A DNA stretch of 64,000 nt from Limnoperna fortunei (Eukaryota; Mollusca; Bivalvia; Mytilida; Modiolidae), in assembly GCA_944474755.1 (NCBI GenBank), contig OX104119.1:80465873-80529872 (forward strand), read 5' to 3'. How positions within the stretch are numbered: the first letter of the stretch is position 1; the number at the start of each line of letters is the position of its first letter. A program made the position numbers and the translations under genes. Under the pieces are notes generated by a model, which made no database searches, was not told where the DNA came from, and worked only from the letters and a program-made list of their open reading frames with translations. Shown piece by piece: positions 24,144 through 34,634 of the stretch.

Positions 24144-24359
24144 ACACATCCTACAACTCCTGACAGTTTGTTTGACACACAAACATGCTATCTGAGGTTG
24201 GACACAGCCTGAGACTATAGGTGCATTGTATAAAACAGTTAACCGGGCTAGATAGATAAGATATTTAATGCAGCTTATAGCACACGATAGGCCTTTTAAC
24301 ATAGTTTAAGGCTCTAGATAGAACGTTTCACACACCTTACGGCACTATAAATACAGGAT

Positions 24360-24545
24360 GACGTTTGACAGCCTACGGCGTTATACAGAACGCTTGACAG
24401 CGTAAGACTTTAGACAGGACTTTTGACATCCTATGGAGCTAGGCAGGACGTTTGAAAGATTACGGAGCTAGACAGGACGTTTGAAAGATTACGGAGCTAG
24501 ACAGGATTTTCGACAGCTGACGAAACTTGACAGGACGTATGACAA
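24360..24545 (+). repeat. 29-bp array, copy A
   Basis: The unit is GACAGGACGTTTGAAAGATT plus ACGGAGCTA, with diverged units upstream (GACATCCTATGGAGCTA, GACAGCGTAAGACTTTA). There are about six units. Orthologous arrays lie at 41880-42045 and 49070-49175. Confidence 0.85.
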
Positions 24546-25460
24546 ATCATACAGGTGTCACTGATTTCCTCCAGCCGTAAGTGTACTAATTATTTTATGA
24601 CTTTGAATCATTTCCTTAAACATACAAATGACTATAAATATGCGTAAACGACAATATTGAATCCTAAAGCTAGGATTTTATGAAGTTAGAAAATTTAATT
24701 TATGACCTTACAAAATTTCCACTGTGACGTGATATAACTTATTGTTTAGTGGACTCCAATCGGACACGTTTTTGGAGGAAGAATCGCCCAGGTAACTTGT
24801 GATTTTTGTTTATGACGTTATGATCGGTCATGATTGAGGAATCAAACATGTTTTGGAGTCGGATATTTTCTCAGCATTCCTTATATATTTGGTAAATAAG
24901 ATGACTGCTTAATAAAAGGTTTTCAAGACGCTCTACCTAATAGCCTAGATCTATTTTGTCACTCAAATCAATCATGACCCGTGAAGAGAATATAATGTGA
25001 CGATCAAATGTCCACTTCTGCGATAAGTGGTAATGCAAGCATAGAATGTAACCTACCTGTTCAAAATCCTTTAGAATATATAGATTTAAAGAGAAGTCAC
25101 TTTTGAAAAGATGATAAAACGTGATCATGGACAAGACTGAGAAGCAACTAATTATGTTGAATCAATTAGCAATTTTCTACATGTTATCTTAAGTCAGAAT
25201 AGGTTGTTAACTTCAACGACTACACATTTCCCTATCAAACCACACAATCTGCTGTCATATGGAACTGACGCAAAACAATCTAAACTAAGTAGTCAACTGT
25301 ACACTGTCGGTACACTGTGATGATACCGATGTGATCTAAAATAGATCTTTTTGTCATAAATGTATCTTTATTCGGATGATTTTGTGAAACAGTCGGAGTT
25401 GTCCTTGATCTGTATCCAGACCATTTGGTTATCTCTTACTGTAGTGGATTAAAACCCGTA

Positions 25461-25464
25461 TACA
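25461..25464. other. Target-site duplication (left), Gypsy element
   Basis: TACA immediately precedes the TG of the 5' LTR and is repeated after the CA of the 3' LTR at 34635-34638. Copy C carries one TACA at the uninterrupted site CCCGTATACAGATATAAAA (about 50096-50114). Confidence 0.9.
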
Positions 25465-27182
25465 TGTAAAGAGGTGATTGGAACGTCATTTTTTGATTCC
25501 AACTGATTTCTCATTTTTTGTGAACACACCGTGGTATTTGTCTATGTATTTGTTATCTTTACTGTTTATTGACATACGTACTCAGCGTATGGGATGCTAC
25601 TGACCAAAATCAAGGTTAAGCAGACGATAGTTTTGCATCTGTTTACCTTAATTAAATGACAGACATATTGATAAAGTATTTTTGATTTTGTGTTTAAACA
25701 TTTTTTTTTATTATGATTTGATTATTACTAAAATGAAGTTCCATTTAAATTAAATTTTAAATTTTTGTTTTAATATTTCTATTTTTGTGATTTGACCTTT
25801 GGCATTGTCTTTTAGAGAAGGCTCATTAAATATTTCGCGGTTTAATGCCATGTGCTTGTCTTGGTCGAGGCGCTTTCTCAGAGACACGCCGGCAGCTAAC
25901 GATAACACACGCATTTTTGATGCCGGTAGGAAAATTATTCCGACAAGGTCAGTTTGCTTATTTTTTTATATACTATACAATGATACATTAATCGTAATTA
26001 TGTTATTGATAGTTATTGTATCCAGGTAGTCATTGATCTTGTTTGTTCAATTTGAATTTTCATAGTTTGTGTTAACGTTTTACGTTTGGCATATATTTTG
26101 GCGGTGTCTTTGTTCCATTTGCATTTTTGCATTTTCAAAAGTCACACTACAGCGCTTGTGAAATAAAAATGATGTAAAAATTATTTCTGATTACTTATGA
26201 ATGGAAGATCGATTAATACCGAAATCTTATTAATTTTTTTTTATTTTATGTATTTTGTAAAATTATTTCTTTAATTATTTCTCACAAGTCATTTCAATAA
26301 TTGGTCGACCCGTTAAATTATTTTGATATGATTAATTGATTCTGGTTCTCCAGGGATAGTTTCTTTTCCCACACACGTGTATTGATAAGTAAACGTCACG
26401 CGCACCTAGCTTTAAGGTCAAAATCTCGCCAGTGCAGTGGAATTCCAAGAATGTATAGATCACGTGACAGTGCGTGGTTGCTTCTTTCAACTTATTGTAA
26501 ACATCCGTATGGTTGTCATTTCCTTTTTCATATAAACATAAACAAATGCACGTGCTAATGTTTACATTTTCGACTTGGACATTTTCATTGATTCTTGTTA
26601 GAATTTTGTATAAGGTTTATTGTTAATCAACATTAGATAAAGAGTTTATATTTTATTGTAGTTCAGAAGTTACCAAGTGAAAGAGGAAACATTTATTAAT
26701 TGTTTTTGTTACAACAATAGTACTATACGCTGAGGGTAGGTTTGATATTGTTATTGTATTTTTTTTTATCGTGATTCGTATGTTATTCAATGCGCCTCAT
26801 AAGATAAACAAAGCTTTTGAACCGGAAAACGTACGCATTGAACTTGTTTAAATTATTCTATATATTTCTTTTTTTTATTTAGTTATTTTTAGTTTAGTTT
26901 AGATTTAAGCAATAGTTATAAAAATTATGTTTTTTGAGTGTTGATAGGCCACGACGCAACAATCAATAATTTGCGAACATTGATATTTTCAATTTAATTG
27001 TTGATTGTTTCTTTGAATTTGTTTCCATTGGTTATACGTAATTTGATATTTTCATTTCATATACCTATGTATTGTATTTGTATTTTTAGGATTTTTCCTA
27101 TATCGTGAATTGAATAAAATAAATGACAACACCATATTAGTAATTCTTCATGATTCCGCCATGTGAAAGAAACCACCCTACA
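25465..27182 (+). repeat. 5' LTR of the Gypsy element
   Basis: The LTR starts TGTAAAGAGGTG and ends CCACCCTACA, giving TG...CA termini. Overlapping AATAAA signals at 27113-27123 lie about 60 bp from the end and would suit polyadenylation. Three CACGTG E-boxes at 26374, 26461 and 26549 are spaced 87-88 bp. A 76-codon frame at 25799-26029 begins with a non-ATG codon and is shared with the other LTR only because the LTRs are duplicates. Confidence 0.95.
26374..26554. promoter_or_regulatory. Three evenly spaced CACGTG E-boxes in the LTR
   Basis: CACGTG occurs at 26374-26379, 26461-26466 and 26549-26554, and again at 33826, 33913 and 34001 in the 3' LTR. CACGTG is the established core site for bHLH factors of the MYC/MAX, USF and CLOCK type. 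Use as an LTR enhancer is inference. Confidence 0.4.
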
Positions 27183-27185
27183 ATT

Positions 27186-27204
27186 TTTGGCGTCGTCGAC
27201 AGGA
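27186..27204 (+). promoter_or_regulatory. Primer-binding site candidate
   Basis: TGGCGTCGTCGACAGGAT lies six bases downstream of the 5' LTR and begins with TGG, complementary to a tRNA CCA end. The tRNA isotype cannot be fixed by eye. Confidence 0.7.
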
Positions 27205-27672
27205 TGGCGGTAAAGTCCCTCAGCATTCCATCGTATAGTACGGATCGAAGATTTAGATGTTAGATACCAAGCCTATTGAGATCGTCCAGGTACCATGTAA
27301 TGATGTTGATGAGTACAGGAAAATGATAGAGACTATTTTTAATACTCAGTGATAATTTCTGGACTATATTGAATTGTATAGTGAAACAGACTTTGAAAAA
27401 ATTGTTATGAGATATATTAATGTTAAACACATATGGGTATTGATTTTGATGTTTATTTTGTCTCTGTTAATTACTAGTAATTATGCAATAGCAAACAGTG
27501 GAAATTGACGCAGTTTGTACTATAAGAAAAAGAAACATTAGTTAAATTTCATGATAAAATAAGTTTGAAATTATTTGCTTAGTAAAATAATATTAGTGAT
27601 AATAAGTTTCAAGCAAAATTTCTTTTATAGATTTTTTTCCTAAGAATTTCTTTTCAAATATTGTCATTTAAA

Positions 27673-28611
27673 ATGGCCACCAAAGACCAGTTAGAAAGGT
27701 TATCCGAGGAGTTAGGGCGATTGGTAGATATGGTGAAGACACAAGATGAGAAAATTAAAGCCCAGGGGGAACATTTGAAGAAACAGCAATCGGGAGAGAT
27801 ACAACGACCACTAGTGGTAATGAGCAGTCGAAGAATTGAGCGGTTTAGAGATAGACCAACTTCATCATCAGACCCAACGATACTAGAATGGGTAGCAGAT
27901 ATGAGGACACACGTGTCGTCACAAGGGTTACCGCCACAAGAGTTTGCTGCGTTCTTGATAGACCATCTGACGGGGAGAGCCAAACAAGAGATACTGGGTA
28001 GAGGTGAACCGGTAACCAAGGACGCAGAAGAGATAATTAAAGTGTTACTGAAGGTTTTTGGAGACGGTGACAATTTACCCTTGCTTCAGCAGAAATTTTA
28101 CGCCTACACACAGAAAGACGAGGACCTAATATCTTGTTCTCTGAATATGGTTCAGTTGTATGACAAGATCGTTAATCTTGATGATTCTTTCAAGCCATGC
28201 AGAAATGCATCCCTGAAAGGAAGATTTGCCGAAGCTGTGAAGGACGACGGGTTGAAGAGGGAACTTCGCCGACTGAACGTAGAGTCACCAGAACTCACCT
28301 TCTTTGAGTTAAGGGATCGAGCGGTCCATTGGCTAGGTAAAGTTCCAGAAAAAAGGTCTGCAGCAAGTTACGAGCAGCACGCAGAGGCCCCCGATGTCAA
28401 CGAGATATTGAAGAGGCAAGAGAAACTAATACAACAACAGCACCAGCAAATTGAGAAGCTAATGGCAAAGCTGAAGTCAGAAGGGAGTCGAGATAGGCAA
28501 TACAAAAGAAAATGCTATAACTGTAGAGCGACATGGCATGTAGAGAAAGATTGCCCTGAACCAAGGAGACCCCGACCAGCTGCTAGTGGCAGGACTCAGA
28601 ATTTAAACTAG
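27673..28611 (+). CDS. gag: Gag polyprotein (capsid-nucleocapsid)
   Basis: The first in-frame ATG is at 27673 (ATGGCCACC, good context), giving 312 residues; upstream in-frame codons include no ATG. Parts in order are an N-terminal charged helix, likely coiled coil (about residues 4-40), a retrotransposon Gag capsid-like region (about 70-235), a Gln-rich helix (about 255-275), and a CX2CX4HX4C zinc knuckle at 28513-28554 (CYNCRATWHVEKDC). The knuckle has W where most have G before H, but the metal ligands are complete. The frame ends in TAG right after the TTTAAAC slip site, as expected for a Gag terminated at a programmed frameshift. It would form the particle and bind the genomic RNA. Confidence 0.9.
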   Translation: MATKDQLERLSEELGRLVDMVKTQDEKIKAQGEHLKKQQSGEIQRPLVVMSSRRIERFRDRPTSSSDPTILEWVADMRTHVSSQGLPPQEFAAFLIDHLTGRAKQEILGRGEPVTKDAEEIIKVLLKVFGDGDNLPLLQQKFYAYTQKDEDLISCSLNMVQLYDKIVNLDDSFKPCRNASLKGRFAEAVKDDGLKRELRRLNVESPELTFFELRDRAVHWLGKVPEKRSAASYEQHAEAPDVNEILKRQEKLIQQQHQQIEKLMAKLKSEGSRDRQYKRKCYNCRATWHVEKDCPEPRRPRPAASGRTQNLN

Positions 28612-28644
28612 TTAGACCTGTAGTGGAGAGTCACACCACAGGTT
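28602..28644 (+). promoter_or_regulatory. Programmed -1 frameshift signal (gag to protease)
   Basis: The heptamer T TTA AAC at 28602-28608 is in the correct phase relative to gag (codons AAT TTA AAC TAG). A 7-nt spacer (28609-28615) follows, then a stem-loop: ACCTGT (28616-28621) pairs with ACAGGT (28638-28643), extended by GTG/CAC after one mismatch. Slipping back one base enters exactly the protease frame and avoids the gag stop. Heptamer, phase, spacer and stem all agree with known -1 frameshift sites. Confidence 0.85.
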
Positions 28645-29114
28645 CGTTCAATAAAGACTCGTGCTTGGAAAAGGCTGTAGGTGTTTGTCCGGAGTCGTCA
28701 GTTAAACTTAATGGAGTTGATGTCCGATGTCTGCTAGACACGGGAGCCCAAGTGTCTACAGTGACAGAATCCTTTTATCGGAGGCATGAATTGCGGCTTG
28801 GGACTCTGATCGACATAACAGAAATCTTAAGTTTGTCAGCGGCAAATGGAGGACAGATACCATACATTGGGTATATTGAATGTGACCTTCAGGCTCTCGG
28901 TCATACATTTAAAGATATGGGATTCCTGGTTGTGAAGGACCCTGCGAATGATGTTGCAAAACGGAAGCAAGCAGTACCCGGAGTAATCGGTTCGAATATC
29001 TTTAAAAGTATGGCAGACACCTTAGGAAACCACCAGCACACAACTGAGAATTGGGGACCACTCCTTGCATTATATCAGGAGACACTAATACCAAGGAATA
29101 TAGTAGCCATGTGA
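28609..29114 (+). CDS. pro: Retrotransposon aspartic protease (Gag-Pro, reached by frameshift)
   Basis: The frame is open from 28587 to a TGA at 29112-29114. It has no ATG near its start, consistent with expression only through frameshifting from gag. The active-site loop is LLDTGAQVS, with DTG at 28737-28745, and a downstream hydrophobic 'PGVIGSNIF' flap/helix region is present. This is the single-domain, dimerising retropepsin type that would cleave the polyprotein. The frame stops 64 bp after the RT frame opens, so a second -1 shift (or a mutation) is needed to continue into RT. Confidence 0.85.
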
Positions 29115-31954
29115 GAATACCGTCTCGTCAAACTGTGATTGTACCCGCTGGGACAGTGAGAGTAGTGGAAGCACAGATAAAACCATCATCAATTAGTATC
29201 GACTGCATGGTGGAAGAAACACACACTCTAACAATGCCGAATGGTTTTAAGCTAGCCAATTCTCTTGTAAAGGTCAATAAAGAGGGTAAAATACCAGTAC
29301 AAATATGCAATTACGGACGGAAGGACATTATGTTAAAACCTAGAACGATCATTGGCCATATCAACACAGAATATGCGACACCCTTGAAAGGAAAGTCAGT
29401 ATCAAAAGAAAGTAATACGGCAGAAAACACTTGGAGCAAACTAGACATAGGACTGCTGTCAACAGACATGCAGCTGAGTTTGCGAGAATTGATCAGCAAA
29501 TATGACGATGTTTTCAGCAAGGGAGATGACGACATTGGTCTTTGTAACAAAGTCGAACATCGAATACCAACTACTGACGATATTCCAGTAAAAATCCCAT
29601 ACCGGAGGATTCCACCGAATCAGTGGGCCGAAGTTCGGGATTACCTAAGCAATGCACTAAAGGTAGGAGTAATACGAGAGTCATGTAGTCCATATGCAGC
29701 GCCCGTAGTCGTTGTTCCAAAGAAGGATGGAAAGCTAAGAATATGTGTGGATTATAGGGGCTTAAACGCTAAGACCAGGAAGGATGCCTATCCACATGGA
29801 TATTATCAACTCCCGGTTGCAGAGGATGATATACAGAAGACTGCCTTCAGAGTAGGCACGGGAGGCCTGTACGAATACCTTAGAATGCCGTTCGGGTTAT
29901 CCGGAAGTCCGGGAACCTTTATGCGTCTGATGGACAAGATATTTGGGGATCAAAATTTCCAAACGATTCTTACATATTTAGACGATATATTAGTGTATGG
30001 CAGAACGTTTGAAGAGACACTACAAAGGTTGGAGATGGTTCTAAAGAGACTACGTGAGAACAACCTCAAGGTCAAACCTGAGAAGTGCCAACTGTTTAAA
30101 GAAAGGTTGAGGTACCTTGGGCATCTAATTTCGGCGGAAGGCATGGCTCCAGACGATGAAAAGGTCAAAGCAGTCACCTCTTGGCCAAAACCAACAACAG
30201 ACACAGAATTAAGAGGATTTTTAGGACTGAGCAGCTACTACCGGCGATTCATACCTAACTTCGCCAAAATCAGCGATCCGCTACACTCCTTACTTAAAGG
30301 CAAGGGCAGAGCCAAGAAAGGGAAACACCGAAAACGACATAACCCGCTTGGAATCGGAGCCTGGGATGAATCTTGTGATGCTGCGTTTAGCGAACTGAAA
30401 CAGAAACTGACAACAGCACCAATTCTTGGACATCCAGATTTCAACAAGCCATACATTTTGGAAATTGATGCCAGCTTTAATGGACTCGGTGCTGTACTAT
30501 CGCAAGAACAGGAGAATGGAAAAGTAGTTCTTTGCTACGCAAGCCGAGCTCTGCGAGAAAACGAACGAAACATGAAAAATTACAGTAGTATGAAACTAGA
30601 GTTATTAGCACTCAAGTGGGCAATAACTGACAAGTTTCGAGACCTTCTCGTTGGATCGGAGTTTGTTGTGTACACTGATAACAATCCACTGAGCTACTTG
30701 AATTCTACGGCGAAACTTGGTGCTACCGAGATGAGATGGGTTGCGGAATTATCTCAATTCAACTATACGATAAAATACCGCTCTGGGAGGTCTAATGTAA
30801 ATGCGGATGCGCTCAGTCGTAAAACGATACACACCGAAGAAACAGCAAGGTTAGAACAAATGGAATTCCATCCAAGTACACTTGTACCCACCGAATTGAA
30901 AACGGCGGAAGTTAATGAACATACAGCAATCCAGCAGATGCGAAATCCACCAATAATCGCTTCTTCTTTACCAACAACGCCACTCTCTGAAATGGTCAAA
31001 TTTCAGAGGTCGCATCCTACGTTAAAGACAGTGAAACTTTATATGAGGGGTGAACGGATACCTACAAAGAAACAACTCGCAAGAGAAACCAGGGAAGTTA
31101 GAAAGCTAGTAAGCAACCTCGATAAATTGACTAAAGAGAACAATGTCTTGTACAAAAAGAAACAATCTGGAAAGCAAATTTTGTTGCCAGCATCGCTGAA
31201 AGTAAAGGTACTGAAAACTGCACATGATGATATGGGACATCAGTCATTTGAACGAACTTTCGAAATCATCAGAAAGAAATGCTTTTGGCCATATATGTAT
31301 ACTGACGTGGAAGACTACTGCGAGACATGCGAACGATGTAAAGTTGGAAAATCGGGAACCAAAATTAAACCTTCATTCAAATCCATAATCGCAAAGAAGC
31401 CTTTAGAGATTGTCGCGATAGACTTTACCCAGTTAGAAAAAGGCGTTGGTGGAATCGAGAATGTCTTAGTAATTACCGATGTGTTTACAAAATATACACA
31501 GGCAGTACCAACGAGGGATCAAAAAGCCAAGACTGTGGCAAAAGTATTACTAAGGGACTGGATTATTAGATTTGGAGCACCTCAAAGATTACACAGTGAT
31601 CAGGGACGAAGCTTTGAGAATGAAATTATCCAGGAATTATGCAAGATCTACGGGATAACAAAGACAAAAACACTTCCGTATTATCCGGAAGGGAACAGCG
31701 TATGTGAGAGGTTTAATCGAACCCTACACAATCTTTTACGAACTTTGTCATCGGAGAAGAAATCGAAATGGCCAGAACTACTTCCCGAATTAGTATACGC
31801 ATATAATTGTACGCCACACTCAACGACAGGTTTTGCGCCGTATTTTTTATTTTTCGGGCGGGAACCTACCATTCCGTTAGATCAACTTCTTGGAGGGTAC
31901 TTGAAGACAACAACGAAAAGGACGAATGGATTACAGAACATTATACAAACTTAA
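29048..31954 (+). pseudogene. pol: Pol: RT, RNase H, integrase (RT motif A deleted, 3' frameshift)
   Basis: Residues are counted from 29051. RT spans about 150-400, with fingers 'GVIRESCSPYAAPVVVVPKK' and DGKLRICVDYRGLN, palm LRMPFGLSGSPGTF, and YLDD at 309-312 (29975-29986). Between P248 and G250 the sequence is about 23 codons shorter than family members, and the segment with the first catalytic Asp is gone, so polymerase activity is not expected. RNase H has D473 (EIDAS), an Glu in MKLELLAL, D in YTDNN and D in NADALSR, all present. Integrase has an H-X4-H...CETCERC zinc region (about 725-770) and a DD35E core at D791, D850 and E886. The frame then runs off into unrelated codons after about 31893. 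Confidence 0.9.
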
Positions 31955-32700
31955 AAGAAGCGGTCGACTTAGCAATAGAAAGAACAGAAAAGGAAGCATT
32001 AAAACGTCAAGGGAGAATCAACAAAAACGCGGACAATAAGGAATTACCAATAGGAAGTAGAGTATATCTACGTAACCACCCAAAGGGTCGATGTAAAATA
32101 CAAGACAAATGGATGGATAAACCATATCGAATCATACAGAAACACGACAATTCATACACTGTGGAACCATTGGTAGGAAGGGAGAATACACGTACAGTGC
32201 ATCGAAGAGACATCTTGGATGCGAGATATCTAGTTAGGCATGTCAACCCTGATAGACGAAACGATTGCCCGATTGTGGATACACGAGAACCTGTCGATAA
32301 GCAGGACAGTGATGATGAGGATACCGTATTATTTATACAATCTCAGAAGCATCGAAATGTTGAAAAGCTAGCTAGTGAAACAGTAGAGGTGGATAATGAT
32401 ATCCAGGTTGACACGGTGGAGCCTACCGGACTGGAGCAACCTTTAACAGAAACCACAAAGATACCGGACAATCCGCCTAACTCTGGAGACAACGATTTGG
32501 GAGATTTCGATGTAGAGAGGTCAGGGGAACCTATAACACTTCGCAAAAGTGGCAGGACAACTGCAGGGAAGCACCCAAATCCTCTCAACTTACCAAGATC
32601 TGTCCTACAGAATGAGACCACAGCACAAAGCATCATTGCGAATTATTGCCAGTCACAACTAATTTTGGCTCAGATTTTGGCAAATTCTTTGCAAAAATAG
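31897..32700 (+). pseudogene. pol: Integrase C-terminal domain, out of frame
   Basis: From about 31897 the integrase homology continues in the next frame: 'VLEDNNEKDEWITEHYTNLK', then 'GSRVYLRNHPKGRCKIQDKW' and DKPYRIIQKHDNSYTVEPL, a GPY/F-like chromatin/DNA-binding module, then an acidic tail ending at TAG 32698-32700. The last 150 residues are polar and low in recognisable motifs. It has no start of its own; the switch lies in a G-rich stretch at 31891-31897, so a small indel is the simplest explanation. Confidence 0.8.
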
Positions 32701-32938
32701 AAGACTTTTTTTTCTTTCGAACATTTCTATTTTGATTTTCAAATCAAATAAGGCTCGAATTCTGGAGTTATTTTTACGTATTTTATCACTTTTGATAACC
32801 GTTTATTTTTGAGAAATTAACTCATTTTTGTTTTTACACTTCGTAAAAAGGTCTGATGAATATTTTTCATGTATATATATTTTTGATAGTTTTGTTTGTA
32901 ATAATGTGTTGCCGGGACGTCAACACAAAGTGGGGGTG
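32701..32938 (+). promoter_or_regulatory. Gypsy 3' leader and polypurine tract
   Basis: This is non-coding AT-rich sequence ending in the purine-rich AAAGTGGGGGTG (32927-32938) directly against the 3' LTR, the position and composition of a plus-strand primer. Confidence 0.8.
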
Positions 32939-34634
32939 TGTAAAGAGGTGATTGGAACGTCATTTTTTGATTCCAACTGATCTCTCATTTTTTGTGAACA
33001 CACCGTGGTATTTGTCTATGTATTTGTTATCTTTACTGTTTATTGACATACGTACTCAGCGTATGGGATGCTACTGACCAAAATCAAGGTTAAGCAGACT
33101 ATAGTTTTGCATCTGTTTACCTTAATTAAATGACAAACATATTGATAAAGTATTTTTGATTTTGTGTTTAAACATTTTTTTTTATTATGATTTGATTATT
33201 ACTAAAATGAAGTTCCATTTAAATTAAATTTTAAATTTTTGTTTTAATATTTCTATTTGTGTGATTTGACCTTTGGCATTGTCTTTTAGAGAAGGCTCAT
33301 TAAATATTTCGCGGTTTAATGCCATGTGCTTGTCTTGGTCGAGGCGCTTTCTCAGAGACACGCCGGCAGCTAACGATAACACACGCATTTTTGATGCCGG
33401 TAGGAAAATTATTCCGACAAGGTCAGTTTGCTTATTTTTTTATATACTATACAATGATACATTTCGTAATTATGTTATTGATAGTTATTGTATCCAGGTA
33501 GTCATTGATCTTGTTTGTTCAATTTGATTTTTCATAGTTTGTGTTAACGTTTTACGTTTGGCATATATTTTGGCGGTGTCTTTGTTCCATTTGCATTTTT
33601 GCATTTTCAAAAGTCACACTACAGCGCTTGTGAAATAAAAATGATGTAAAAATTATTTCTGATTACTTATGAATGGAAGATCGATTAATACCGAAATCTT
33701 ATTAATTTTTTTTTATTTTATGTATTTTGTAAAATTATTTCTTTTTCAATAATTGGTCGACCCGTTAAATTATTTTGATATGATTAATTGATTCTGGTTC
33801 TCCAGTGATAGTTTCTTTTCCCACACACGTGTATTGATAAGTAAACGTCACGCGCACCTAGCTTTAAGGTCAAAATCTCGCCAGTGCAGTGGAATTCCAA
33901 GAATGTATAGATCACGTGACAGTGCGTGGTTGCTTCTTTCAACTTATTGTAAACATCCGTTTGGTTGTCATTTCCTTTTTCATATAAACATAAACAAATG
34001 CACGTGCTAATGTTTACATTTTCGACTTGGACATTTTCATTGATTCTTGTTAGAATTTTGTATAAGGTTTATTGTTAATCAACATTAGATAAAGAGTTTA
34101 TATTTTATTGTAGTTCAGAAGTTACCAAGTGAAAGAGGAAACATTTATTAATTGTTTTTGTTACAACAATAGTACTATACGCTGAGGGTAGGTTTGATAT
34201 TGTTATTGTATTTTTTTTATCGTGATTCGTATGTTATTCAATGCGCCTCATAAGATAAACAAAGCTTTTGAACCGGAAAACGTACGCATTGAACTTGTTT
34301 AAATTATTCTATATATTTCTTTTTTTTATTTAGTTATTTTTAGTTTAGTTTAGATTTAAGCAATAGTTATAAAAATTATGTTTTTTTGAGTGTTGATAGG
34401 CCACGACGCAACAATCAATAATTTGCGAACATTGATATTTTCAATTTAATTGTTGATTGTTTCTTTGAATTTGTTTCCATTGGTTATACGTAATTTGATA
34501 TTTTCATTTCATATACCTATGTATTGTATTTGTATTTTTAGGATTTTTCCTATATCGTGAATTGAATAAAATAAATGACAACACCATATTAGTAATTCTT
34601 CATGATTCCGCCATGTGAAAGAAACCACCCTACA
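32939..34634 (+). repeat. 3' LTR of the Gypsy element
   Basis: It shares termini and nearly all sequence with the 5' LTR. The main differences are a loss of about 19 bp near 33741 (relative to about 26269-26292), a 3-bp loss near 33464 and scattered single changes. Confidence 0.95.

Larger units (their letters stand above)
25465..34634 (+). mobile_element. Ty3/Gypsy LTR retrotransposon, 9,170 bp, defective
   Basis: Its parts are a 1,718-bp 5' LTR, a primer-binding site, gag, a protease in the -1 frame, RT-RNase H-integrase, a frameshifted integrase C-terminus, a polypurine tract and a 1,696-bp 3' LTR. The domain order protease-RT-RNase H-integrase is that of Ty3/Gypsy (Metaviridae). There is no envelope-like frame between integrase and the 3' LTR. 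By eye the LTRs differ by roughly seven or eight substitutions plus a few small indels, indicating recent insertion. RT and integrase carry disabling changes, so mobility would have required proteins from another copy. Confidence 0.95.

Noticed and set aside
25799..26029. 76-codon frame (SFREGSLNISRF...) present twice in the window, also at 33273
   Set aside because: It lies in the two LTRs of one element and starts at a non-ATG codon. The identity reflects LTR duplication, not coding constraint.
27654..28073. 139-codon minus-strand frame opposite gag
   Set aside because: Shadow of the real gag frame; no motif of its own.
31955..32938. Envelope gene downstream of integrase in the Gypsy element
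   Set aside because: The only frame here is the out-of-frame integrase C-terminus with a polar tail. No signal peptide, fusion segment or membrane anchor is seen.
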